The translations under genes were made by a program, and so were the position numbers. Under the pieces are notes generated by a model that ran no database searches, was not told where the DNA came from, and was given only the letters and a program-made list of their open reading frames with translations. A stretch of DNA of 64,000 nucleotides from Asaia bogorensis (lineage in GTDB: Bacteria; Pseudomonadota; Alphaproteobacteria; Reyranellales; Reyranellaceae). The stretch lies in assembly GCA_945889625.1 (NCBI GenBank), contig CAMDCE010000016.1, forward strand, positions 1 through 64,000, written 5' to 3'. This document shows positions 8,230-15,971 of the stretch, piece after piece (position 1 is the stretch's first letter; every line of letters begins with the position of its first letter).

Positions 8230-9104
8230 ACGCCAACTGCCGCCCAAGCGCCTTTTGTCGCCCAAGCACCCGCTGTCGTCCTGAGCGCAGCCAAGGACCT
8301 CATGCCCATTCCATACTCGGAGCGTTCCGTGTTCGATCGGCCGATGAGATCCTTCTCCGTGATTCATCTTCATGCTCCTCTCCCCCGCCAGGGGGAGAGG
8401 CTGGGTGAGGGGGCCGCGCACGATCATCGAAGCGACTGGCCGCCGCGCGGCGTCAGCTGAGTCTCGCTGCGGTGAGACGCCTTCGATGCCGATGGCACGG
8501 GCCTCCGATCGCTCCGTCTCACGTTTGCCTCCCGTCGACCCGGCTCCTCCAAGAGCATCGTCATGAATATTGGCCTGAAAGTCTGGCCCTGCGACCTTTC
8601 ACGCGATTCTTCATGATCGTCATGACGATCATGAAGAGTGCCGCCGCTCTCTGTTCGCCTCGGACCGTCGCGCGCCTCCTTCCCGCCGCTTCCCACCGGC
8701 GTGGGAAGCCTCGAATGCCGATGGCGCGGGCTTTCCGGCCCGTTCTTCCCACTTTCCCGACACACCCCCACCCTGCTCGACAAAAAATCTCCTCGCGAGG
8801 AATCACTCTTAATCGCGGTGCTGTTGGCTTTCGGGCGATTCCTCGCGAGCCTCGCGAGGGCGAGATCGAGCAGGCGGCACCCATGCACGACAAAGCCATA
8901 GCCGCCTCGTGGCCTGAGGTGCGTTGCGAACGTGGACAGCTCGATGGACATTGGTCAGCGTAGCGATTATCGCATCAATTGTCAATGCGAAAATCCCTGT
9001 CGCCCTGGGCCGCGCAGCTAGCTGCTACGCATAGCGCCGCGAGTGGCGTGCCTGTCCGCACTCAGCATGAGCCTTTGATAAAGCTGCCTTTGGCTGAACA
9101 ATCT
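8230..9104. other. Repeat-rich intergenic region without a convincing gene
   Basis: About 875 bases. It contains a partial GTCGTCCTGAGCG-type palindrome (about 8274-8360), a CTCTCCCCC/GGGGGAGAG hairpin (8375-8411), two similar blocks around GCCGATGGCACGGGC and GCCGATGGCGCGGGC, a 30-base perfect palindrome (8608-8637), and CCTCGCGAGG-type inverted repeats at 8791-8870. Open frames here lack codon bias, recognisable motifs and ribosome-binding sites, so I call none of them. Confidence 0.6.
8608..8637. repeat. 30-base perfect palindrome
   Basis: A strictly self-complementary 30-base sequence centred on CATGACG/CGTCATG. It has no spacer, so it is more like a protein-binding palindrome or a cruciform than a transcription terminator, and it has no T-run. 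Its internal blocks (ATGATCGTCATG) repeat the same few letters, and a related GCATCGTCATGAAT stretch lies about 45 bases upstream. Confidence 0.85.
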
Positions 9105-12100
9105 CTAAGCTGCCCCCTGGCCTATCCGAAAAACGCGACGCAGATGGTCCGGCACCGGCGAGGCAAGCTTGGACGTTACCGTGATCGGCTTCTCTCCCTC
9201 CCACTCGGCAAATGAAATCTCACCACAATAGGTAAATGGCGCCGCACCTGTGTCGCGGAGCCTGGATGGTCGGATGAACAGGTGGACGCGGTAACCGGCT
9301 AGGCCGCCGCCAATCACCTGACCATGCTTCGACCTTTGGGTCGTTCTCGATTGTGTGTGCCATTGGAACGTCTGCGGATCGATGAAATGATCTTCGTACT
9401 GATTGCCGGCAGCCAGATCGCCCTTCTTTAGAGTCATCAGCAGGACCAAATCCTTGCCTGTGAGGACCATGCCCGCATTCCAGCTTCCCGCATGGAAGAT
9501 CGCGCCAAAGAGACCAGGGATATCGCGTCGCATATAGTTCTTCCAAAGCTCTGGCCCACCCCCCTGGAATGACGCGGTGCCTGGAAGGCGTTCGGCCTCT
9601 ACCTCTGCGGATACCTCTTGGTCCCGTCGATCGAGGTACTGGCCAATACGCAAGTCGAGAAGTTCCTCCGTCAGTTTCGTGAACGCCGGTACGAGCTGCG
9701 GGGGAACGGCAAAGGTTGTCGCGAAGACTTGTCCATCAAACTTGAAATACTTGGTACCGCCAGTGCCTTTACCGTCCGTCCAAGCCGTGATCGGATTTTC
9801 GATTAAGAGCCGGCGGACTTCGCTTCGCCTATCGAGTGGTACGGATACGTCGGACTTAAATTGAGGATTCCGAGCGGCAATCTGTATGAACTGGCCAAGG
9901 AGATCATCGAGAGAGACTTCACCGGGTAGCGAATGCTCGACCAGCATCGCCTTGAGCAGGAGCATCTTGTAGCTCTTGCTCATTTGGGTAGTCGACAAGT
10001 CCTGAAAGAAGGCGGCATGACGCCGGAACACTTCGGCTTCTTGTGGGTCGAGATCTCCCATATGCGCCACGAATCCTAGCCATCCTCCGTGGCCGGTAAC
10101 ACGGGGATCGAAGTCGGCGTGAAACGTCTCGAGAGCTGTCGGACGGGCACCGTGCCGTTCGCGAAAATCCAAATAGAAGGCTTCGAGCGCGTCTCCCTTG
10201 TGGGTGGCGCGCAGGAGTTGCTCCAGTATCTCAAGCGCCTTGAGCTCGTAAGTAACCTCGCAACCCGGTGGGAACTGAAGTTGTCCTCGGCGGACCGCCT
10301 CGAGGGCCAGCGCCAAAGGGCGATCACCCTCTCCAAGGTGAAGCAGAGTCCGGGCTTTGGTCAGAAAGATCCGATGGTTGCCGATATAGTCGACGACAGT
10401 GAGCCTAGATTTTCCCTCGGAAATACGCAGGCCCCTCCCAAACTGTTGCAGCCAAACAATGGACGACTCAGTCGGGCGCAACATCAAGATGGTATCGACT
10501 TCCGGCAAATCGACGCCCTCATTCAAAATGTCGACAGCAAACACAATATCGAGCTCACCGGCCTGCAATTGTTCCAGGGTAGTCACACGTGGGGCAGACG
10601 TGACGCCAGAATGAATTGCGGCGGCACGCAGTCCTTTATCGTTAAAGAAGTTCGCCATGAAGTCTGCGTGAAGGATGGAGCAGCAAAACCCAATCGACTT
10701 CGCCCCTCCGCGCGACCGATGCTGTTCGAAGGCATTTTGAGCACGTCGGTTCGTCGCCAATGCTTCGGTCAGTGCTTTTTCATCGAACGCGGCGGAACGC
10801 CAAGGTATCTGGGCGTAGTCGACGTCGTCGGGAACACCGAAATAGCGAAAGGGTGAGAGCAACCTCTCTTCGATTCCCTTAAACATGTCACAGCGAAAAA
10901 CGAGGTTTTCTTGGCACAAACCGAGAAGGTCGCCGCCATCGGTGCGTTCCGGTGTAGCGGTCAGGCCGAGAAGGAATTTCGGTGTGAAATGTTCGATCAG
11001 CACCCGGTATGTTGGCGCGGCGGCGTGATGGAACTCATCGACTACAATGTAGTCGAACGAGTCCGGCGGGAAATTGCGAAGGTGTTGCGCGCGCCCGAGT
11101 GTCTGAATCGACGCAAAGAGTACATCCGCCTTTAGATCCTTCTTATCCCCGCTATAGCGTCCGAACCGGGCAGTTGGGCGTACGCGCCGGAATGTCGCCG
11201 TCGCCTGATTGAGAATTTCTTCACGATGGGCGACGAAGAGAATTCTACCGAAGCTCACGCTGTCGAAAGCACTGAGCCAAGTCTTGCCTAGTCCTGTGGC
11301 GAGAACGACTAGGCCAGCGGTAAAGCCAATGGCCCTCGTCTCCTTTAAAGCCCTAAGCGCCTGTTGCTGAATGCCATGAGGAATGACAGGTGGCAGCGGC
11401 GGCTCGGGAGTCACCTCGGCAAACACGCGCCGAGGTCTATCCACTTCTACTCGGTTCGCCTCGTATGCCTCGATCCATTCATGCGTGAGCGGCTTCAGTT
11501 CAGGGCGAGTCAGAAGCAGCTCAAATCCCCTAACAACGTCGTTCCAACCGTCCGTCGTCGAATGATCGTAAACGCGATAGTTCCATTCAACGCCGGACCG
11601 CAACGCGGTTTCCGATAAGTTCGAACTTCCAACAATTGCTAGGCCACCGCCGCCGGCGAAATGGAACACCCAAGACTTTGGATGAAAGCTGGTGCGCCCT
11701 GCTTCGAAGACCCATTGGTGGACGTTTCCTTCGAGATCAAGAAGGCGCCGCAAGGCTGAAGGTTCTGTGACGTCGAGATAATCGCCAGTGACGATGCGCA
11801 AACGTCCACCTCGCTTCAGGAGTTCTTGGAGGCGAGGTTGGAGAAGTCGAACGCCGCTATCGAGAATGAAGGCAACGACGAGATCGATCGAGTAGCTCTG
11901 ATCGATGTGGGGCAGTAGATGCCGAATTAACGCGTCTTCGTTGCCCGAAATGAGTGCGCGGTTGTGCGGGACAAGATCAACGCGAGTACCCACGGGTTGA
12001 GCACTCGCGAGATAGTTGCCCTTGGCTGGAATCACGTGGCGAACTCCGCCGCGTGGGTCGGCTACGTCCCCCAAGCGCCGCGGAATTACGTGGATATGGA

Positions 12101-12383
12101 AATGGGGAACCGTCTGGCCTGCAGCCGCTCCCTCGTTGAATCCGACGTTGAAACCGCTCAGCGGGAAGCGCGTGCGCAGGAACGTCTGAGCCGTCGCGAT
12201 GGTATCGAACAGTCCTGATCTCTCTGAGTCGGTAAGATCGCCCCACGCGGACACATGTCGTTTTGGGACGAGCAGAAGATGGCCTTCCGTAACCGGAAAG
12301 CCGTCCCACAAAGCAACGCAAGACGTCTGGGTAAAGGCGATACGCTCTTCGGAGACTTTGCAGAACGGGCATTCGCTATTCAT
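9105..12383 (-). CDS. HIT - phospholipase D-like - SF2 helicase - DUF3427-like fusion protein
   Basis: Large 1092-residue multidomain protein. Residues 1-110 form a HIT nucleotide-hydrolase domain with the histidine triad H94-F-H96-I-H98. Residues about 140-300 are a phospholipase D-like nuclease domain with H234-P-K236 and GSSN (N255), a single HxK set. Residues about 335-720 are a superfamily 2 helicase: Walker A ATGLGKT (362-368), DEFHH (449-453), LTATPER (474-480), and a motif VI FGRGLR. The C-terminal third resembles the DUF3427 region that follows such PLD-helicase proteins. Base composition is clearly lower in GC than its neighbours and codon use differs, suggesting horizontal acquisition. 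I start at the ATG at 12383 just before the CPFC motif. A DNA-processing or defence role is inference. It is a stand-alone gene with no methylase or other nuclease beside it. Confidence 0.88.
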   Translation of the reverse strand: MNSECPFCKVSEERIAFTQTSCVALWDGFPVTEGHLLLVPKRHVSAWGDLTDSERSGLFDTIATAQTFLRTRFPLSGFNVGFNEGAAAGQTVPHFHIHVIPRRLGDVADPRGGVRHVIPAKGNYLASAQPVGTRVDLVPHNRALISGNEDALIRHLLPHIDQSYSIDLVVAFILDSGVRLLQPRLQELLKRGGRLRIVTGDYLDVTEPSALRRLLDLEGNVHQWVFEAGRTSFHPKSWVFHFAGGGGLAIVGSSNLSETALRSGVEWNYRVYDHSTTDGWNDVVRGFELLLTRPELKPLTHEWIEAYEANRVEVDRPRRVFAEVTPEPPLPPVIPHGIQQQALRALKETRAIGFTAGLVVLATGLGKTWLSAFDSVSFGRILFVAHREEILNQATATFRRVRPTARFGRYSGDKKDLKADVLFASIQTLGRAQHLRNFPPDSFDYIVVDEFHHAAAPTYRVLIEHFTPKFLLGLTATPERTDGGDLLGLCQENLVFRCDMFKGIEERLLSPFRYFGVPDDVDYAQIPWRSAAFDEKALTEALATNRRAQNAFEQHRSRGGAKSIGFCCSILHADFMANFFNDKGLRAAAIHSGVTSAPRVTTLEQLQAGELDIVFAVDILNEGVDLPEVDTILMLRPTESSIVWLQQFGRGLRISEGKSRLTVVDYIGNHRIFLTKARTLLHLGEGDRPLALALEAVRRGQLQFPPGCEVTYELKALEILEQLLRATHKGDALEAFYLDFRERHGARPTALETFHADFDPRVTGHGGWLGFVAHMGDLDPQEAEVFRRHAAFFQDLSTTQMSKSYKMLLLKAMLVEHSLPGEVSLDDLLGQFIQIAARNPQFKSDVSVPLDRRSEVRRLLIENPITAWTDGKGTGGTKYFKFDGQVFATTFAVPPQLVPAFTKLTEELLDLRIGQYLDRRDQEVSAEVEAERLPGTASFQGGGPELWKNYMRRDIPGLFGAIFHAGSWNAGMVLTGKDLVLLMTLKKGDLAAGNQYEDHFIDPQTFQWHTQSRTTQRSKHGQVIGGGLAGYRVHLFIRPSRLRDTGAAPFTYCGEISFAEWEGEKPITVTSKLASPVPDHLRRVFRIGQGAA

Positions 12384-12556
12384 CGAAAGAGTGCACCGCG
12401 CAATGGGAGGGTGACGATGCCTCAATCTGGCGTGGTGCGCTAATCATTGGCGATTGGCTTGTGGGAAGTTTCCTCATTACCTCCCAGACAATCGCCTCCC
12501 GCCGCGATCCGGGCTTTCCTTCTCCACGTATCGTCACCTGTGAGAAGGAGGAAGCC

Positions 12557-12949
12557 ATGTCCGATCCCGCCGCAACCGCCAACGCGACCGCAGACGCCTA
12601 CGTCGCCACCTGGAACGAGACCGATGCCGCCCGGCGCCTGGCCGCCATCGCCAAGGTGTGGGCCGAGTCCGGCCGCTACCGCGATCCGCTGATGGCGGGC
12701 GACGGGCCGGCCGGCATCGACTCCATGATCGCCGGCGTCCAGGGCCGCTTCCCGGGCTTCGTGCTGAAGCGCACCTCGAAGGTCGACGCGCACAACGGCG
12801 CCGGGGAAGGCTACGTGCGCTTCTCGTGGTCGCTCGGCCCCGCCGCCGGCCCGGCGGTCGTCGAGGGTGTCGATTTCGGCACGCTGGCGGCCGATGGCAG
12901 GCTGGCGGCGATCGTGGGGTTTATCGACAAGATGCCGGCGGCGGCTTGA
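12557..12949 (+). CDS. SnoaL/NTF2-like small protein
   Basis: 130 residues with the pattern of the SnoaL/NTF2-like fold: an N-terminal helix (ADAYVATWNE), a segment around WAESGRYRDPLM, then alternating strands ending in GFIDKMP. Members are small barrels that act as isomerases, hydrolases or ligand binders; the function here is unknown. The AGAAGGAGGAAGCC stretch before the ATG is a strong ribosome-binding site. Confidence 0.65.
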   Translation: MSDPAATANATADAYVATWNETDAARRLAAIAKVWAESGRYRDPLMAGDGPAGIDSMIAGVQGRFPGFVLKRTSKVDAHNGAGEGYVRFSWSLGPAAGPAVVEGVDFGTLAADGRLAAIVGFIDKMPAAA

Positions 12950-12951
12950 AC

Positions 12952-12986
12952 CCCCTCACCTAACCTCTCCCCCAAGGGGGAGAGGA
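12952..12986. repeat. CCTCTCCCCC/GGGGGAGAGG hairpin
   Basis: Short hairpin of the family also found at 8375-8411 and twice in 15853-15946, preceded by CCCCTCACC. It lies just after the SnoaL-like gene and before the convergent small membrane protein gene. Confidence 0.75.
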
Positions 12987-12994
12987 ATATGAGG

Positions 12995-13249
12995 CTACCG
13001 CAGCGCCATCGCCGATGTCGGCAGCCGCGGCAGGTCCATCTGGGTGATCGAGGCCGCCTGGGCCAGGTGGCGGGCGACCTGGCTGCCGCTGCCGCGCAAT
13101 TCGCCGGCGACCAGGACGATCAGGATGAGCGCCGCCGCGAGCCCGACGACGAGCAGGACAAAGGCGAGGTGGCTGATGACGCCGACATGGGACCGCGAGT
13201 CGTAGCGCGGGTACGAGCGCAGGGCGGGTCGGGGGAACGGGGCCGGCAT
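12995..13249 (-). CDS. Small single-pass membrane protein, cassette copy 1
   Basis: 84 residues with one central transmembrane segment (about residues 26-47, LAFVLLVVGLAAALILIVLV) and a conserved tail ELRGSGSQVARHLAQAASI. It is a paralogue of 13879-14127, and the similarity continues about 65 bases upstream of both genes (GGCAGAGCCCTCTGG..TGGCTGCTCCC), so the whole cassette was duplicated. Function unknown. Confidence 0.6.
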   Translation of the reverse strand: MPAPFPRPALRSYPRYDSRSHVGVISHLAFVLLVVGLAAALILIVLVAGELRGSGSQVARHLAQAASITQMDLPRLPTSAMALR

Positions 13250-13328
13250 GGCAGAGCCCTCTGGGTGGCTGCTCCCTTGGTGAACGCCGCGGGCCGGCAG
13301 GATGTTCCGGTTGGACCCTGCTGCCGGG

Positions 13329-13557
13329 TCAGAGGTCGTCGGGAGTGAGGCCGGCAGGGAAAGCGCCGCAATACCGCGCGGCGCATGTCGCCATCGACGC
13401 GCTGGTAGAGCGACGGGTTTGCCTGAAGGTGACCCTCAATGCGGGCGAGTTCGTCGAGGAAATCGACACCCAGTCCGACGCGTTCCCGCTGGTAGTCCCG
13501 GAAAATGTCGACGATCTCGGCTGCGGCTGCGGCCTTGTATTCGACGCGCGCCGCCAC
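13329..13557 (-). pseudogene. Broken ParE/RelE-family toxin
   Basis: Starts with GTG three bases after the antitoxin stop, as expected for the second gene of a TA pair. Residues 1-67 fit the ParE family (VEYKAAAAAEIVDIF, VDFLDELARIEGHL, NPSLYQRV, GDMRRAVLRRFP). After RRFP, where relatives continue for about 30 more residues with the catalytic C-terminal strands, the frame reads into sequence unlike ParE, while a one-base shift gives FPAGLTPDDL and an immediate stop at 13329. The unshifted frame stays open to 13120 through the neighbouring gene's upstream region. Either way the functional C-terminus is missing. Confidence 0.6.
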
Positions 13558-13560
13558 GCA

Positions 13561-13785
13561 CTAACCGGCGTTCAGCTTTCGGCGGATATCGTCCAAGGTG
13601 ATGCCCGGCTCATCTGGATGGGCGCGATGATGGGCCAGCCGCGCCCTCAGTTCATCCATTTGGGCGTCGCTCAAAGGCGGGGCGGCTGCATCGTGCAGAA
13701 CGCTGTCGAGAAGGCCATAGGCCAACTCGAGCCGTTCTCGCGAATCGAGCTGCTCCAACTCGTCGAGGAGAACTGCCTTGTTCAT
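13561..13785 (-). CDS. Addiction-module antitoxin (unstable antitoxin family)
   Basis: 74 residues typical of the ParE-partner 'addiction module component' family: a helical N-terminus (LLDELEQLDSRERLELAYGLLDSVL) and the family's LSDAQMDELRARLAHHRAHPDE..ITLDDIRRKL tail. It is the first gene of the pair with the broken toxin downstream, so it is probably an orphan antitoxin now. Confidence 0.75.
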   Translation of the reverse strand: MNKAVLLDELEQLDSRERLELAYGLLDSVLHDAAAPPLSDAQMDELRARLAHHRAHPDEPGITLDDIRRKLNAG

Positions 13786-13878
13786 GAGAGAAAGGTACTC
13801 TTCGGGCCCGGAATTTCAATCCTCGCGAGCCCGCAACACTGAAGGGGGCGGCGGCGCCAAGACCGCCTGTGCGGCAGG

Positions 13879-14127
13879 CTAGCGCAGCGCCGTCAGCCGC
13901 GGCGGGTCCATCTGGGCGATGGCGGCCGCCTGGTTGAGGTGGCGGGCGAGCAGGCTGCCGCTGCCCCGCAGTTCGCTGGCGGCCAGCACGACCATGGTGA
14001 GCGCAACCCCGATCACGACGCAGGCGAAGGTATAGAAGACGTGGCCGGTGGCGCCGGCGTCGGACCGCATGTCGTAGCGCGGGGAAGCGCGCCTGGCGGG
14101 TGGGACGTGGGTCGGGATGGCGGTCAT
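13879..14127 (-). CDS. Small single-pass membrane protein, cassette copy 2
   Basis: 82 residues, one transmembrane segment (about residues 30-49, FYTFACVVIGVALTMVVLAA) and the shared tail ELRGSGSLLARHLNQAAAI. Paralogue of 12995-13249 with a matching upstream region. Function unknown. Confidence 0.6.
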   Translation of the reverse strand: MTAIPTHVPPARRASPRYDMRSDAGATGHVFYTFACVVIGVALTMVVLAASELRGSGSLLARHLNQAAAIAQMDPPRLTALR

Positions 14128-14218
14128 GGCAGAGCCCTCTGGGGTGGCTGCTCCCTTGGTGAACGCCGCGGGCCGGCCGGAAGTTCCGCCCGGAAGTTCC
14201 GGCTGGCACCAGTTCCGG

Positions 14219-14488
14219 CTAGAACCTGCCGCGCCCGCGGATCAGGCGGACGACCAGCAGCAGGATGATCGCGCCCGCCGCCGACTGGATGATGTCCATG
14301 ACGATGCCGCTGCCGAGCTGGATGCCGAGCTTGGGGAACAGCCAGGCCGCCACGAAGGCGCCGGCGATGCCGACCAGCAGGTCGCCGAGCAGGCCGAAGC
14401 CGGTGCCGTGCACGATCTTGCCGGCCAGCCAGCCGGCCACGATGCCGACCAGGAGAATGACCAGGATGCTTTCGGTGGACAGGACCAT
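14219..14488 (-). CDS. GlsB/YeaQ/YmgE family small membrane protein
   Basis: 89-residue protein of the transglycosylase-associated (GlsB/YeaQ/YmgE) family, with three hydrophobic helices: ILVILLVGIVAGWLAGKIV, the glycine-rich GFGLLGDLLVGIAGAFVAAW, and AGAIILLLVVRLI. Members sit in the inner membrane and are often stress-induced; their biochemical function is not established. Start at 14488 is preceded by a GAGGCGC-type site. It is followed by the duplicated small membrane cassette. Confidence 0.88.
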   Translation of the reverse strand: MVLSTESILVILLVGIVAGWLAGKIVHGTGFGLLGDLLVGIAGAFVAAWLFPKLGIQLGSGIVMDIIQSAAGAIILLLVVRLIRGRGRF

Positions 14489-14721
14489 GGTGCGCGCCTC
14501 CTCAGGCCGGCAGTCGCCCGGAATGGGGTGAGCGGCACGAGGCAAACGGCGCGTGGCGGTGGAAGTTGCGATCGAATAATACGAACGCAGCTTGGATAAA
14601 GCAGCTCTGCACAAACAGCATTGGCGACCGACGCCGCTTCCGTGTTACACGATGCCTTACACAAATAGGCCTGTGTGCCCGACCGCCGCCAAGGCGGCCG
14701 GGCTTTTTTTATGCCTGTCGC
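14489..14721. other. Intergenic region ending in a plus-strand terminator
   Basis: 233 bases between two minus-strand genes. AT-richer in its centre (GATCGAATAATACGAACG) and ending with the intrinsic terminator at 14677-14710 oriented on the plus strand. No open frame of note; a small RNA on the plus strand is possible. Confidence 0.4.
14677..14710 (+). terminator. Intrinsic terminator, plus strand, without an assigned gene
   Basis: GCCCGACCGCC and GGCGGCCGGGC form a stem separated by GCCAA and followed by seven T. The T-run exists only on the plus strand, yet both flanking genes are on the minus strand. Confidence 0.85.
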
Positions 14722-15036
14722 TTACTTCTCTGTCGCAGGCGCGGTCTCTGGCTGGGGAGGCTGGGCCGGCGTCGCCATCGGCGCACGCTCCAGAGCCGGA
14801 GCCGGCGCGGGGGCCGACATGGTCGTGCTCGGTGCCTGGGCGGTGCTGCCGCTGCCGTCCTTCGGGCCGCCGTTGAAATACAACAGGCCGCCGACCAGGC
14901 CGATCACCGCCAACAGGCCGAGCAGGTAATAGGGACCCTGGCCGGTGTCGCTGGCTGGCTCGAAGTTTGCGTTGCCGTACTTGTCGTAGCCCCTTTTGGG
15001 GTCGACGCGGCTGGGATCGGGGATGTGGTCGCTCAT
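14722..15036 (-). CDS. Small membrane-anchored protein with Pro/Ala-rich tail
   Basis: 104 residues. A polar N-terminus (DPSRVDPKRGYDKYGNANFE) precedes one transmembrane segment (about residues 35-54, PYYLLGLLAVIGLVGGLLYF) and a low-complexity Ala/Pro-rich tail. No family recognised beyond small alphaproteobacterial membrane proteins. Start at 15036 follows an AGGAGAT site. Confidence 0.65.
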   Translation of the reverse strand: MSDHIPDPSRVDPKRGYDKYGNANFEPASDTGQGPYYLLGLLAVIGLVGGLLYFNGGPKDGSGSTAQAPSTTMSAPAPAPALERAPMATPAQPPQPETAPATEK

Positions 15037-15148
15037 GGGGATCTCCTCGTGTTGCTCTTCCGGAGTCCCAACGCATCCGCCCCGGGAAGAGTTGCGGCTT
15101 TTGCCAGCCGTCGTGGTAGTTTTTGGCCCGGTTCTGGAGGCCATATTC

Positions 15149-15811
15149 ATGCCCGATTCCGCCCTTCCTCGACTTCCCGCCGTGCTCGATCAAGCCGGCG
15201 CCGCCGCCCTGGTGGCGTCCTATGCCCCCGTCATGAAGGGCGCGGCGCTGAAGGATATCGGCCGGCTCGACATCCATATGGCGCGCTTCATAGGCCTCGC
15301 GCCGATCTGCCTGGTCGCCACGGCCGACGCGTCGGGCAAGCAGGATGTGACGCCGCGCGGCGACCCGCCGGGTTCGTTCAAGGTGCTGGACGAGCACACG
15401 CTGGCGCTGGCCGACCGGCCGGGCAACAACCGGCTCGATACGCTGCGGAACATCCTGGAGAACCCGGAGATCGCGCTGATCTTCCTGCTGCCCGGCGCCA
15501 ACGAGACGGTGCGCGTGGCGGGCACGGCGCGGCTGTCGGTCGATCCCGAGTTGCTCGCGTCGATGGCGGTGCAGGACAAGCTGCCGAAATGCGCCATCGT
15601 GGTGAGCGTGCGCCAGGCCTACCTGCACTGCGCCAAGGCGCTGCTGCGCTCCAGGCTGTGGACCGGCGACTACGCCCAGCCCAAGGGCACCTTCCCGTCG
15701 ATCGGCCGCATGGTCGGCGACCAGATCGGTTTGAGCGAGGAAGAGAAGAAGGTCGCTGACGCGCGGACCGAGCGCGCCTACAGGGACGGGCTGTGGGCGC
15801 CGATATCGTGA
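15149..15811 (+). CDS. Pyridoxamine 5'-phosphate oxidase-family FMN protein
   Basis: 220 residues matching the FMN-dependent PPOX group typified by mycobacterial MSMEG_1061. The split-barrel region starts near residue 45 (MARFIGLAPICLVATADASGK), followed by DVTPRGDPPGSF and LADRPGNNRLDTLRNIL, which in this group line the FMN site. The C-terminal half contains the CAKALLRSRLW segment. Likely a flavin-dependent reductase or oxidase of unknown substrate. The ATG at 15149 follows CTGGAGG. Confidence 0.82.
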   Translation: MPDSALPRLPAVLDQAGAAALVASYAPVMKGAALKDIGRLDIHMARFIGLAPICLVATADASGKQDVTPRGDPPGSFKVLDEHTLALADRPGNNRLDTLRNILENPEIALIFLLPGANETVRVAGTARLSVDPELLASMAVQDKLPKCAIVVSVRQAYLHCAKALLRSRLWTGDYAQPKGTFPSIGRMVGDQIGLSEEEKKVADARTERAYRDGLWAPIS

Positions 15812-15823
15812 TTTCGATTTCCC

Positions 15824-15971
15824 TTCTCAGGCTCCTATCCTGCTCCTCATGTTCCTCTCCCCCGCTAGGGGGAGAGGCTAGGTGAGGGGGTTGCGAATGA
15901 CGTGCGCCGCCCCCTCACCCGTCCTCTCCCCCTATCGGGGGAGAGGAGCCTGAGAAAGAGGAACATGAACT
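15824..15971. repeat. Paired CTCTCCCCC hairpins forming a larger inverted repeat
   Basis: Two hairpins (15853-15877 and 15923-15946) lie inside a larger inverted repeat whose outer arms read TTCTCAGGCTCC and GGAGCCTGAGAA, with CCCCTCACCC and GGTGAGGGG inside. The right arm runs directly into the start of the desaturase gene and supplies the purine-rich sequence before its ATG. Confidence 0.8.

Noticed and set aside
8424-8951. A possible 175-residue minus-strand gene in the repeat-rich gap
   Set aside because: Built largely of palindromic repeats, no family motif, no good ribosome-binding site, and overlapping open frames on both strands look equally plausible.
13120-13557. A 145-residue toxin including the full open frame
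   Set aside because: After residue 67 the frame reads through the upstream region and start of the neighbouring membrane-protein gene and no longer resembles ParE.
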